DNA from: Corynespora cassiicola
Lineage: Eukaryota; Ascomycota; Dothideomycetes; Pleosporales; Corynesporascaceae
Direction of reading: 5' to 3'
DNA: 64,000 nt
Assembly (NCBI GenBank): GCA_022059125.1
Contig: JAEUWY010000010.1
Coordinates: forward strand, 434,001 to 498,000
The position numbers and the translations under genes are program-made. Shown one piece after another: positions 37,410 to 48,642 of the stretch (position 1 is its first letter; each line of letters opens with the position of its first letter). A model generated the notes under the pieces. It worked only from the letters and a program-made list of their open reading frames with translations, searched no databases and was not told where the DNA came from.

Positions 37410-38723
37410 ATGCAGCTCCCCGCCCTCCTCCTTGGCACTCTCGCATACACCACCATGTCCACCAGCACAGGCCCAGACATCAAATCGCGCATCCAATCCA
37501 ACGCAGCGCGGGACTCAATCGACCTATCCGTCCTCCCATTCCTCTCAGACGCCCTGGACTCCATCGCCAACATATCCGCGCCCCTCCCAAATCTCCCCGG
37601 CTTCGAGAATGCCACCAGGATAGACACGCACACGCACCCCGTTCCCTCATTCTTCCGGGACCTGCAACCATTAGCCGCCGGCCGCGAAACGCCTTCTTGG
37701 AATGTCAGCGCGCATCTAGACTTCATGTCCACGCATCGAATCGCACACTCGGTGTTTTGCTTCTCGACGCCCCAGGCCAACGCCTTCACCAACGACGCCA
37801 ACTCGAAAGCGAAAACGGTGGCGTTGGCGCGCTTACTCAACGAGTTCTCGGCCGAGGTGGCGCGTGTGTATCCAGAGCGGTTTTCGTGGCTTGCGGTGAC
37901 GGCGCTGCCACATGTGGAGGAGAGCGTGACGGAGGTCAGGTATGCGCTTGAAGAGCTGGGAGCGGTGGGGGTGGGGGTTTTGACGAATCACGAGGCGTTG
38001 TATCCTGGGGAGGAGCGGTTTGATGTGCTGTGGGAGTATCTGCAGAAGAGGGCTGAGGGGCAGGGAGATGGGGGTAGAGAGATTGTGTTTGTTCATCCGA
38101 CGGATCCGGTGATTAAGCTGGAAGATGGGCGATTTGTCAACTCTAAACCATGTTGGTTCCTTCTATACCAAACATTGTTTGACTTGCGGACTGACAAAGA
38201 TAGCGACATTACGGTCTGGGTTGGGCGAATTCTACTTTGAGACTGCACGTGCGGTCTCCAGTATCACGGCGAACCGAACAATCATCAAGTACCCCAATCT
38301 GCATTGGCGCATATCGCACGGCGCAGGAGCGTTTCCAGATATTTCGGATCGGTTTCTCCTTGGATTCCCAGATGACGCAGAAGAAGCGCAGAAGATATAC
38401 GCATCCAGGTTTTGGTATGACAGTGCGGGGCCTGTGTATCCTCGTCAGATCAAGGGCTTGCAGGCTCACGATATTCCCACATCACAGTTCGTCTTTGGCA
38501 CGGTGAGTTGAATTCCCTTTCGAGCATTTTCAATTGAATGTCCTGAACCTTTCGAATTTGAACTAATTTCGACCAGGACTACCCATACGGTATTGGCTTC
38601 TGGGATGTAAACGCCAACATAGCAGGTCTCGCCAATGCTGATTTCATCTCCTCGAAAGAAAAAGAGGACATCTTTTTCAATAACGCAAAGAGACTGTGGC
38701 AAGGGAAGATTAAAACCATATGA
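37410..38723 (+). CDS. Amidohydrolase 2 / ACMSD-like decarboxylase
   Basis: Three exons, 37410-38151, 38204-38502 and 38577-38723; 395 residues. It begins with a short hydrophobic leader ('MQLPALLLGTLAYTTM') that may be a weak signal peptide. Metal-site motifs of the TIM-barrel amidohydrolase_2 family appear in order: 'DTHTHPVP' (HxH), 'VFVHPTDP', 'WRISHGAGAFP', and 'FGTDYPYG' with the catalytic Asp. Relatives decarboxylate aromatic or heteroaromatic acids (ACMS, 6-methylsalicylate, 5-carboxyuracil). The exact substrate is unknown. The first 450 nt are strikingly C-rich at third codon positions and the next 250 nt G-rich. Convergent with the PfkB kinase, 91 bp apart. Confidence 0.85.
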
Positions 38724-38814
38724 GCTGTGAAGGCTCAATGGATGATGTCACAGATACAGTGTCCTGGTCAATAAGATCCCTTTTTTGTGTAGTTACCATG
38801 ACATTTACAGAAGC

Positions 38815-40153
38815 TTAACTATAGCGACCTTGAGCGAAGATCTTGGATGCGAGACCTCCAAAGCCATCTTGAATGACTTTTCGCCCGGCGAGCTCATTGG
38901 CGAATTGGAGCTTCATGTCGAGAGTCCAATCAGCATGATATGTCAGCGCATAGAGCATCCCGGCGATGAATGTATCTCCAGCGCCAATGGTACTAAAAAA
39001 TGGGTCAGCCTTCTATGCACTGGAGGCTTCATTGAGAACCTACTCGACTACTGCTACAGCTGGGGTTTGTTTCCAGCTGGTAACAGTAGACCATTGCTCA
39101 GGAGCATCCGAAGCCTTTTGTACAAGTGTAGCACCCCCATCTCCCCATGTACAGCATAAAAGTGCGCTTCACTCGATTAGTTCAACTCCGGCCAATTGTC
39201 AATGCCGACTTACTTGCTACGAGTGCACTTGAATTGGGCTTCCAAGAACGACTTGGCATCTTTGAACCCGTTTTTCTGGAAGCTATGAGCTCATGTTTGG
39301 TATGAACAGATCCATGAATCTTACCTCTGCCCACAACTTAGAATAGAAGACGACATCCGCGAGTTCAGCTACACGCTTCATGCCCTCGCGTTCAGGTTTC
39401 TCGCACTCCACGCTGATCTTCATTCCACGATGCTCATGTGCTTTGCGCAATGCCTCAACACATTTGAGGGTAATATCTGGGATCCTTCCCTGGAATTTGT
39501 TAGCTTCAGAGGTAACACAATTGACTATTGGCTGCACTCGCCTCAAAGTGATACCAGCCCTCTTTGACATCCTCAACCACTGCAAGATTAAACGCCTTTG
39601 CAGCAAACTCCTCCGCCGTCATTTCCGGAAGCTTATTGATGCTGACAATAGTTCTTGTGTCTTTCTCCAAGCTCTTGATGATGTAGCTAGAAGCTGCCTC
39701 TGTAGCACCAGCCCTGTAAATCCCGGAAGGCCAGAGCCTCACATTGGGCAATGAGTTACGAATGAGGCCAACGTCATCTGACTTCTTATCCGGAAACACC
39801 GAAACCAGATGTAAGGGCAACTCTGCGGGCTCGGTGTCTTCTGGGTCATTCTCCTCGGCTGTTTCATGGGAAATCAGCTGGGAAATTACTTCCAGCGAGT
39901 TGGCACAGTTTCCGCCACGCCGCCGTATGAGCTTCGACGCGCGGAGCTTCTCATCTTCCTTTGGGAAGTGTGGAACGCTTTGGTCTCGGGTTAGTATACA
40001 AGCCTTGCTTCGAGGCTGAAACCCATGACGGCTGTGTTTACGCTTCTGCCTGACATCCAATGCACAACATGCATGCACAACGGGTGAAAGAAGGATTGCT
40101 TACGTAAGAATTGTGTCGATATAGACGGCTCCTACACAAACGATTTGCGTCAT
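38815..40153 (-). CDS. PfkB-family carbohydrate kinase (ketohexokinase/ribokinase-like)
   Basis: Six exons: 40153-40104, 39977-39542, 39489-39325, 39275-39214, 39166-39044 and 38992-38815; 337 residues. N-terminal 'MTQIVCVGAVYIDTIL' and 'RRRGGNCANSLEVISQL' are the sugar-binding lid region; 'VVDTIGAGDTFIAGMLYAL' is the PfkB signature 2 with the catalytic Asp of the GAGD motif and the anion hole. It phosphorylates a sugar or nucleoside with ATP in the cytosol. Intron 2 has a GC donor (GCGAGT, 39541-39536) and introns 1 and 4 end in AAG; reading frame demands all three. Intron 1 (126 nt) is longer than the others. The substrate cannot be named from sequence. Confidence 0.87.
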
Positions 40154-41304
40154 CTTGCTGTTGCGTAGGATTTTGGCAATGCTGAGACGGCACGGTTGCG
40201 TCAGCGGGATGCGGGCGGGTAGAGGTGGGACAAGCCGATAAGCCTTATCATGTGGTCACGCTAACGCGGGGTCATGTGATTGCAAAAGACGAGTGAAATA
40301 CCTTCAACGTTTTACGGCTGCCTGTGGTTTTCCGTTTTCACACGTCAAATAGCTGTGAGCCGCAGAACTCGATATGTATAGCGCCGGGTCAACAAGGTTC
40401 GGAGTCAGTCCTCGGCCCGCAATGTGGGGTAAGTAGACTTTTCTCGTTAAGCCGCGAATTTCCTTTGCTGTTGGATACTTGTTTCACCCGTCCACGAAGT
40501 GTATATGGAGTTTCTCGTTTGATACTAATTTTTATTCCTAGTTCTCATTATACAAATGATAGATGGCAGCAACTTTCATTGCTTTGACTAGGGGAGAAAT
40601 TGGGCAAAAAATTCCAGATCTCATAGAGGATTGTTCTTACAGAGACGCAGAGATCTATCATAGGTGAAATTGTAGAACAGCAGCTGATTCTGACGATTTC
40701 AGCCATAGCCCATCCTCAGGCTCAAAACGGCGGTCATTTTTGGCCAACAGAGGGCGTGAACACGCCATTCATCCTGCGCCCCTAGTCATATGACGAATCA
40801 AGTGCTGACACCACGTCAAAATGTCAGGCGCTATAATTGTAGATGTGTAAAGAACATTTTCCCGTGAGATATGAAGGTTGAAATCAGATTCACGCATCGC
40901 TACAAGGCTGTTGACGAAGCACCCCGTAGCTTGAAAGATACAGCAAAAAAGCGCCAAGAGTTGGCTTACTTTCTCGCAGTGGCTTTTGTACACTGGAGCC
41001 ACATATATGTATATCTGTTCTTCCTGTTTGCGAGATTCAATGCCTTCTGATCTGTAGCCATGCTGTTAACCTCACCCATATTCACGTCCACCTCCGTCAC
41101 CAGAAGGGAGAAATCCCGCAGCTATATAACCCGCGTTCATTCTTTCCACATCTTAGTAAATCTTTATTACCCAATCAACAAAAGCATCTAGCCGACAGAA
41201 ACCACAACCCCAATTACTCGTGGAGACTTTGATTGCACAGTCCCTATCTAAGTAACTCCGCCTTCCCTTCCACACCACATCGAGCCAAAAAAAAACAACG
41301 GAAA
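40154..41304. other. Intergenic, 1.15 kb
   Basis: Divergent promoter region between the PfkB kinase and the Gly/Met protein. An 87-codon frame at 40324-40587 has no features. A TATATAACC motif near 41121 lies about 180 bp before the Gly/Met gene. Confidence 0.4.
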
Positions 41305-42558
41305 ATGAATCCCTTCGCGCATAGGTACCAAGACTACTTGGATGACATGCGCGATGAAATGTTTTATGGCGGTAGCCCCTACGGGGGTATGATGGGCGGT
41401 GGCATGATAAACGGTCTCGCTTCCGACGACGACGAGGACTTTGACAGCTGGCCCTTTGTCGGGGGTACACACGATCACGGTGGTTTTGATCGTCCTTGGG
41501 GCATCGTGGGCGGTGGTATGATGGGAGGTAGCCCCTATGGAGGCATGATGGGAGGCGTCATGGGTAGGGGTATGATGGGAGGTAGCCCCTACGGTGGCAT
41601 GATGGGCGGTGGAATGATGGGCGGTGGAATGATGGGCGGAAACCCTTACCGCGGCATGATGGACGACTTCGACGATGACGAGGACGACTACTTCGGTGGT
41701 GGTTTTGGTCGTCCTGGGGGCATGATGGGAGGCGGTATGGGCGGCGGTATGATGGGAGGAAGCCCCTACGGAGGCATGATGGGCGGTGGTATGGGTAGAG
41801 GCGTGATGGGCGGAAATCCCTACCACGGCATGATGAATGACTTCGACGATGACGAAGACGAGTACTTCGGAGGTGGTCTCGGCGGGTTCGGTCGTCCTGG
41901 AGGTATGATGGGTGGTGGCATGATGGGCGGTGGCATGGGTGGTGGTATGATGGGAGGCGGTATGGGGGGCATGATGGGCGGTGGCATGGGCCGCGGTATG
42001 ATGGGCGGCAGCCCCTACGGCGGCATGATGGGGGGTGGTATGATGGACGACTTCGAAGACGAAGATGATGACTACTTTGGAGGTGGCCTAGGCGGCTTCG
42101 GCGGAAGACCTCCCATGGGTGGACCCCCTATGGGTGGACTCGGCGGTGGACTTGGTGGAGGACCTCCCATGGGTGGACTCGGGGGCGGACTCGGCGGACC
42201 TCCCATGGGCGGGTTTGGTGGTGGACTTGGTGGGCCCCGCGGTCCTGGAGGTCTCGGAACCCCTGGCGGTCTTGGTGGCATGGGAGGCTTAGGAGGCTTA
42301 GGAGGTATGGGAGGACCCCCTGGACCCCCTGGACCCCCTGGCCTTGGAGGTCTTGGTGGAATGGGTGGCATGGGTGGTATGAGACGCATGATTGGTCCTC
42401 CTAGCCCTCCTGGCTTTGGTGGATTGGGTGGTATGGGTGGTATGGGTGGCTTGGGAGGTTTGGGAGGTCCTCCTGGCCCTGGCGGTCCTGGTGGCTTGGG
42501 TGGCATGGGAGCCATGGCTGGGCTCGGGGGTTTTGGAAGACGTAGAATGCTAAAGTGA
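41305..42558 (+). CDS. Extreme Gly/Met-rich low-complexity protein, cysteine-free
   Basis: Single-exon 417-residue protein; I start at ATG 41305, although the frame is open 24 codons further without an ATG. After a short polar N-terminus ('MNPFAHRYQDYLDDMRDEMF') come long arrays built of 'GGMMGGG' and 'GGSPYGGMM' units, broken by three acidic-aromatic blocks such as 'DDFDDDEDDYFGGG' followed by 'GFGRPGGMMGG'. The last 130 residues lose most of the Met and become 'GGLGG'/'PPGPPGPP'-like. The tail is basic ('GRRRMLK'). I find no Cys. Dense Met clusters could bind Cu(I) or scavenge oxidants, and the Gly arrays could phase-separate; both are inference. Frame and codon use stay intact throughout, which argues for a real gene. 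Confidence 0.7.
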   Translation: MNPFAHRYQDYLDDMRDEMFYGGSPYGGMMGGGMINGLASDDDEDFDSWPFVGGTHDHGGFDRPWGIVGGGMMGGSPYGGMMGGVMGRGMMGGSPYGGMMGGGMMGGGMMGGNPYRGMMDDFDDDEDDYFGGGFGRPGGMMGGGMGGGMMGGSPYGGMMGGGMGRGVMGGNPYHGMMNDFDDDEDEYFGGGLGGFGRPGGMMGGGMMGGGMGGGMMGGGMGGMMGGGMGRGMMGGSPYGGMMGGGMMDDFEDEDDDYFGGGLGGFGGRPPMGGPPMGGLGGGLGGGPPMGGLGGGLGGPPMGGFGGGLGGPRGPGGLGTPGGLGGMGGLGGLGGMGGPPGPPGPPGLGGLGGMGGMGGMRRMIGPPSPPGFGGLGGMGGMGGLGGLGGPPGPGGPGGLGGMGAMAGLGGFGRRRMLK

Positions 42559-43317
42559 TGAGTATCTTCGGCACCTATGCTATCTACTACCTCCTGAAAG
42601 TGGAAGGTATTAGCACTGTTCATTTTTTGATAGTATATTAAGTTCTAGATTCATCAACTGGCATTCCCTTAGGAAAAGATCCAACTTTCCTCTATCAATG
42701 TTAAATATTCTATGGATCTTGCGCAGCAACCTCTCTGCTCAACAGTGGGATATTAAGCAGACTATCGGGGATATGGTTGGCTGCAGCATCTTAAATCCAA
42801 ACGCCAAGTTGAATACCTTTAAAGGCTAATAGAGTTGATTTATGTGATTGAGTCTAGCATACTACTGCCATATAACCTTTAAAACTTCGAGAAGCCTATA
42901 AAATAAGGCGCCCTGCGGAATTCCCTTCAAGTTATATCACTTCGATGCAGTATATGCTTAAAGCTAAATCCCATAATTCGCTATCGTGTAAGACATTACA
43001 CGTGTGTGTCATGCGAACAAAGCACCAATCCATAGTAATGACGTTCGTCCCATCAATTTACCCCAGTTCTTAAGGAATCCCACCTACCCACCCTTGCTGA
43101 GAAAGAATGTCTTACCGCGAATACAAAAACAGTTAAAATAAAGAAGAAAAAGAAGAAAGAAAAGAAGCCGAAGCGTCCCACCCCCCAGTATCCAACCGAT
43201 CCAAAAAACCTTCCCCACCCAATTCACCCAATCCACCTCCTAATCCCCTTTGCCAAGGGAAATATCCAAAACGCCTATTCAGAAAGCGCTCCTCCGTCCC
43301 CCATCCCCCAAAACCAT
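42559..43317. other. Intergenic, 760 bp
   Basis: Convergent 3' regions of the Gly/Met gene and the histidine kinase. It contains a purine-rich AAGAAGAAA-type stretch at 43138-43175. No gene is seen. Confidence 0.45.
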
Positions 43318-46300
43318 CTACCGACTCCCAAAAATCCTCTTAATATCCGCAAACTTCACCGGCTTCACAAGATACATATCCACCCCGGCATCCACGGCAT
43401 CCTGCTGGTCCTGCGCGCTCGCCAGCCCCGTGAGTGCAATAATCGTACATCTGGAGATGCCATTCTCGCCCTCAAACTGTCGAATCTGGCGCGTCGATTC
43501 CAATCCGTCCATAACCGGCATACTCAAATCCATAAGTATGTAGTCGAACGGCCGCTCGGGGCGACGCGGATTTGCCAGGGCGCGCTTCTTGAAATGGTTC
43601 AGAGCTTCGAGGCCGTTTTGCGCTTCTGTATAGGGGAGGGACTGGCGCTTTGCGAAGACGACGAGGAGTTTGAGGTTGATTGCGTTATCATCGACGAGGA
43701 GGACACGGGGTGGCGCGGGAGGATTGGGGTCTGAGGGGGTGAGGGATGTCATACTGCTGTGATCTGTCTCTGAAGAGAGAGGGGTGAGGGGAGTAGTCGG
43801 CGTTTGTTGGGGCATGGCAGCAGTGATTAGGGGGGATTGTGCGAGAGGAAGGCTGTTTGTAACTGCAAGGTTCTCCATAATGACGTCGCTCATGCTTCGA
43901 TGAACGAGGGCGTGTGGTTCTATCGGGTTGAGCTGGGTGCTCATAGATCGAGTCAGAGACCGCTCTTGGTCTTCTCGTTGAGCTCGAATTTGACAGTCTA
44001 GTAGCACACGCGCGAGTTTTCGAGGGCCACAACTTTGAAAAAAGGTCAGCATGCTGCATCACGATTGCACTTTGAACGAGTCGACTTACGGTTGGGGCAC
44101 CACTTCTCCAACCCATCCGAGCGCAGCAAACTGTCGGTTGATCCTGGCTTCAACGGCCGTCTTTTCGACCAAGTCTGTACACAAGCAGATCACTGCTAAT
44201 GGAGGCATCTGTGGTCGGCTGTGCGCTTGCGCGGGCAGGATAAAGTCGAGCGAAGCGGGTTCTGTGATCAAGAAATCGGGCTGACTGCTAGTCAAATCGA
44301 AACTCTCGTCCACCTTCATGTTGAAGCCAGCGCATGCCAGCCGTATGGATTCATTCAACCTTTCCCCGCCTCCTCCGAGGCTGTCAAAAGGCAGAACAAT
44401 GCTTGCAGTCCTGTCTTTCAATGCTCGTGGAGACTGGATCAAGAGTTGGCTTGACTTTGCGTTTGTACTTTCACCAGACGGAAGCCTCATGATAACGTTT
44501 GCTCTTGTGCCTACACCCAGAGTACTCTTGACCTCAATTTGGCCTTTGAGAGACTCCACAATCTGCTTTACGATACTCAGTCCAAGTCCAGTGCCGCTTG
44601 AGAAAGGATCTTCTTGGCTAAAGGGGGAGAACAGTTTGGTTCTTTGGTATTCCGAAGACATTCCTTTTCCTGAATCCTCGACGGAGAGTTGGACATCAAC
44701 CCAGTTAGGGTGGGTGGCGTTTTGTGACAGGGATATGGTTATGTACCCTGATTTTGTGTACTTCAAGGAATTTCCAAGCAAATTCATTATTACTCTGCGC
44801 ACCGCACCAGGCTGTGAGCGCACGATCCAGTTGACAAATGGAGAGACATTTAAGGTGACTGTCACCCAATCGTGATTTTTCCGAGGCCGAGCAACTTTTT
44901 CCGTTCCCTCTGATTCAGTGCTAGTGTTGTTTGCCCCCGAGCTATCAGCATGGTCGTGAAAGGCTCCAGAGTGAAGAGAGTGCGTTTTCCGGAAACTGTG
45001 GCCGGCGCAGACGGTTTCGCAAACTTCCTCAACTAGCTGTGCAAGGTTGAACTCAGTCGTAACCCCCAGGATAGAATTATCTGTGGGCGATCTCTTCTGG
45101 CGACTTTCAGTGCGATTCCTCCGTCGAGAGCTAGCATCGCGTAGTTTGTTAATCTTGGCATAATCCAGGACGTGGTCGATGGTATCCAACAGAGTCCGGC
45201 CACAAGTCTCAATCGAGGAAACCAAGGATGCTTGGTACGATGAAGAAACTGTGTCTTGTAAGAATTCCACGGACCCTAGAATACCGTGAAGTGGAGAGCG
45301 CAGCTCATGAGAGATGGAAGCAATGAAAGTAGTCTTGGCACGGTCGGACCTTTGCGCACTGATACGTCCTATCTCGCTGGTGATGCTGTTCCCAAATGCT
45401 TTGAGATAAGGAAGTTCATTTTCCGGGCTCATCAATCGTCCGGCTACGGTAGTCCAGATGAAGGCGCCTGCGACCCATCTTTCCGAAGTTGGATCCCATA
45501 GCGGCAGGAAAATCAGGCTTCTTACGTTGGGCAAGACTTGGAGAAGTTCGTTCGGCGTGAATCGCTCCTTTCGCTTCCGGGGCCTGACGGGTTTCGGCGT
45601 ATAGGTGGCAGCAGTAGTACGGTCGGACATGTCGGTCTCTGATCTTTCTGATTTCTCATCACTAGAATTGAATCCTACGCCTTCTTCATTAAAACTGAAG
45701 AATTTGCCAAAGGGATATCGATGAATGTAGCGCTCCATGGCCGATTCGGTGAAATTGAAATCCTTGGGGTCCAGCTGAGACTCATTCGAGTTGAGAACTA
45801 AAGCAGCAACTGGGCATGTTTTGCTCTCGTCACCTGCCAATACGCTGGAATTGGAATTGGGCTGTGCATCACCATTGGCCTCGTTGGAAGAGGGTCTGAA
45901 GGCAAACTCACGCGCCTTCTTCTTTCTTGACGTAGCCGCCGAGTCTGCCGTGTCGAAATCAGTCGTATGAACCTGACTTTCGTCGCTGCTGCAATAGGGG
46001 CTGCCAGTCTCATAAACGTGGCCAGAGATGCCTGCCGCTGAGGTGTCGAATATGACTACACCGTCGGCCCCAGTAGACTGGCGTATGATGCGGGCAGCCC
46101 TGTGGAAGACGCGAAAGGCGTCTGACTCCCGTTCAGCATCACGCTTGCGTTGGGTTTGTCGGGATGGCGGAGGGGCTGCATCATTGGAGTCGTCATCGCC
46201 GAGAGCATCCAATCGAGCATTCTCAGTTTGCTTTTCCATAGTGCTCTGTCGGTTGCTATAGTCACTGCGTGAATCATAGACTGACGACCGTTCAATAAAT

Positions 46301-47427
46301 TCAGTCAGGCCACGAACCATGCGCTCTCCCTTGGTGCGATCGTCACTATCTTTCGCTAGCTCCAGGTGCTCCATGATGGCGACTGCGACATGTTCCATGA
46401 ACTTGACGTCGGAGGCACTAAGGCCATCACGGGGGTTTTCGTCCGAGACAGCATACACGCCTATGCGGTGGCCAGCTTTTGTGGTAATGGGGACGCCAGC
46501 GTAGAACCTGACGCCTGGCTCGCCTTTGACATAGTCCCTCTCTGAAAATCTAGGATCCTTCCTGCAGTCTGGAATGATCAGAGCATCAGTGGTGTATATT
46601 TCCCCATTATCGTATTTGGCAGTGTAGGTGGACGTGAAGGTGTGATAGCACACGGCGTCGTTTCGCGCAATGATGGTGTTCCCGAGCCAGACCTCGTCCT
46701 CGGGCCGATCCGCGTTGTGGGAGAGTAGCGATAGCGTCTTGGTGGCTTCTGCGAGGATGTACTGTCTGTTGGAGTCGATGAGGGAAACCATGGCCCGGCG
46801 GACTTGGAGTCTAAGCGTGGCCAGCTGTGCAAAGGCCGTCAGCGACTTGTCGCGCGACATTTGCGGCTGGTAGCCCTCGTAGGTGAGGCCCTTGGCGCGG
46901 CCATCGGCAGAGTTGACGAGGCTTTGGGCATCGAGCCATGGCTGGTAGTATCTGGAAGCGGCTGGGTCTTAGTGGCGACTCATATGTGGGTGCACAGCTT
47001 GTAAAGTGGTTCGATTTTGGGGGATATGCGTACCTGTGCAGATCGCGTTCCCGCGCGTCAAACATCCCGTCATTGGCCTACTAGCATGTCTATGCGGGCT
47101 GCGTATTAGCAAATGATCATACAGACGCAGCAGGCAGTTGGCTAAACAGCGAAAGCAGACAAAGGAGAATGTGACGACGGCGAGGACGACGACGACGACG
47201 ACGACGCAGGCAACGAGGAAGCGTGGGCACCAGCATCCAGGCGAATTCGGCGTACAAGGCTGCGCTTCCAAGTTTATGACCCCTGGTCTAGCCGGAACAC
47301 CGCCTGACAGGAGTAAGATGCTCCGCGGACAGCTGGCGGCGGCGCAGACCAGCTGCAGATGCAGAACAAGACAGCAGGGGGCAGTGACGGGCGCACGAAA
47401 AAAAGACAATGGACGTACCTTGATCAT
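43318..47427 (-). CDS. Hybrid histidine kinase with GAF domain and receiver
   Basis: Proposed exons 47427-47419, 47077-47034, 46951-44090 and 44032-43318; 1209 residues. A GAF-like domain occupies about 60-215 ('SLIDSNRQYILAEATKTLSL', 'YAGVPITTKAGHRIGVYAV'), with a second GAF-like region to about 550. The HisKA H-box is H566 in 'ASISHELRSPLHGILG'. ATPase boxes are N ('MNLLGNSLKYT', about 740-750), G1 ('DSGKG', 777-781) and G2 ('GTGLGL', 804-809). The receiver has D1086/D1087, phospho-acceptor D1140 in 'ILMDLSMPVMDG' and a 'LVKPV' lysine near 1196. It autophosphorylates and relays phosphate toward an HPt protein. Exon 1 encodes only M-I-K; an alternative start is Met 47065 in exon 2. The ligand is unknown. 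Confidence 0.88.
47185..47205. repeat. (GAC)7 trinucleotide repeat in histidine kinase intron 1
   Basis: Seven perfect GAC units (GTC on the transcribed strand) within the 341-nt first intron or 5' leader of the kinase gene. An open hydrophobic frame through the intron on the minus strand is probably chance. Confidence 0.85.
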
Positions 47428-48642
47428 GTCGGAAAGGAAGAAGCTATCTTAGAAATCTGTGTTTTGCCCGCTCGGAAGCCTGCCGCGTCACGGACCGGCG
47501 AGGAAATGGCTAACAGACATGTCAAATTGCTGGTGCACGGTGGCACCCGCGTTTTATCGATATGGCATGGTGACGATCGATGTTTGTAAGGGAAATCGAG
47601 ACCGTGAGGGCCCTTTTCGATGCCGAGAGACCCGCATTATAGGCGACTGCATGACAGTATCCCCATGATGCCAACGTGATTCGAAAACCGAGCAGCAATG
47701 CCGTGTCCCCATAAATCCGCATGCCCTTCTACGCCGGGCCCGCGTCGTACGACAAGCACCGTTTTGTACCGACGGCCCGTTTAGCTGGATGCAGGCGAGG
47801 AGCCGCCATGCGACGAACCCAAGGCTAGGGGCCTCAGCACCGTGCTCTGCTCGACGGGGGCAAAGCCAAAGCCTGAGGAGAAGCTTCCAGACGTCGTCCG
47901 GGCGTGTTCAGCAGGCAAATAGGACCTCGACGATCCAGCGGGCGACTTGCGGGCGTGCTTCGGTTGTTTGCGATCGCAGACATGCGTAGGCTCAGATTTG
48001 CGCGCACACGTGGTGGAGAGGCCGTCGCCTTCATTCCTTCATCGGCGATACGTGTTGTGGGAGTGGAGCGGACGCCGGGGAGTCGGGCCAATAGCGGGGG
48101 GAGCACCCCCGATTGGCCGGCCGACGCTGCGCGGTCACGTGCACTCCTTCTCTTACCAGGCACTTGTCTAGGTAGGTGCCTGGTAAGAGAAGGAGTGCAC
48201 CGCCAAGCAAAGTCACGTTTCGTCTGAAGCCTTCCAGGCTTACCCTTCTAGCCACGGTGCTCGGGACACTTTTCCAACGTTCACCAAGGCAAATGACTCT
48301 CCACCGTGGCCTAGAACACCGTTGCCGGTTCCGCCGTCTCACACTATTCCGCAAAGATGCTCCTGTACCACGGTATCCACCCTTGCTAGCTTCTAGGCTG
48401 TCTCGACTACTATGTCATCATTATATATTTGCCTCTGGATATTTTTACAAACAACTAGGTCTTTCCACTACCCTGCGGACATGAGCAGCAATTCGAGATC
48501 GGGACATGCCCGCTCTCCTTGTCGAGGTTTTTAAGCTAGACCAAGGCATTCGAACCACCTACTACTTCCTCCTAGACACCAAGGCCCCAAGCATATTCGA
48601 CTTGGTTTAAACTAACCACTGCTTTCTGGTGCTTGTCTATAC
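47428..48642. other. Intergenic, 1.2 kb with a perfect hairpin
   Basis: Upstream region of the histidine kinase and 3' side of the ADP-ribosylglycohydrolase. The GC-rich part (47740-48210) contains several open frames without motifs and the perfect 25-bp inverted repeat listed separately. A 34-codon frame at 48506-48610 is unassigned. Confidence 0.45.
48139..48200. repeat. Perfect 25-bp inverted repeat with 12-nt loop
   Basis: Arms 48139-48163 (beginning GTGCACTCCTTCTC) and 48176-48200 are exact reverse complements; the loop is TTGTCTAGGTAG. No terminator-like T tract or obvious target-site duplication flanks it. It may be a miniature palindromic element, a recombination scar or an RNA hairpin. 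Confidence 0.9.

Noticed and set aside
41248..41826. His/Ala/Thr-rich 192-codon minus-strand frame
   Set aside because: Mirror of the Gly/Met repeat array; composition follows directly from the repeat.
42072..42623. 183-codon proline-rich frame on the minus strand
   Set aside because: Antisense of the Gly/Met-rich gene; Gly codons read as Pro on the other strand. No independent start context or motifs.
46969..47427. 152-codon hydrophobic minus-strand frame with a poly-Val stretch
   Set aside because: Runs through the proposed histidine kinase intron 1; the poly-Val comes from the (GTC)7 repeat. It could be mistaken for a membrane protein.
48530..48570. TTCGAACC-like T-loop suggestion of a tRNA
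   Set aside because: No matching acceptor stem or D-arm could be folded on either strand. No tRNA was found anywhere in the window.
48506..48610. 34-codon plus-strand frame
   Set aside because: Too short to support alone; no motif.
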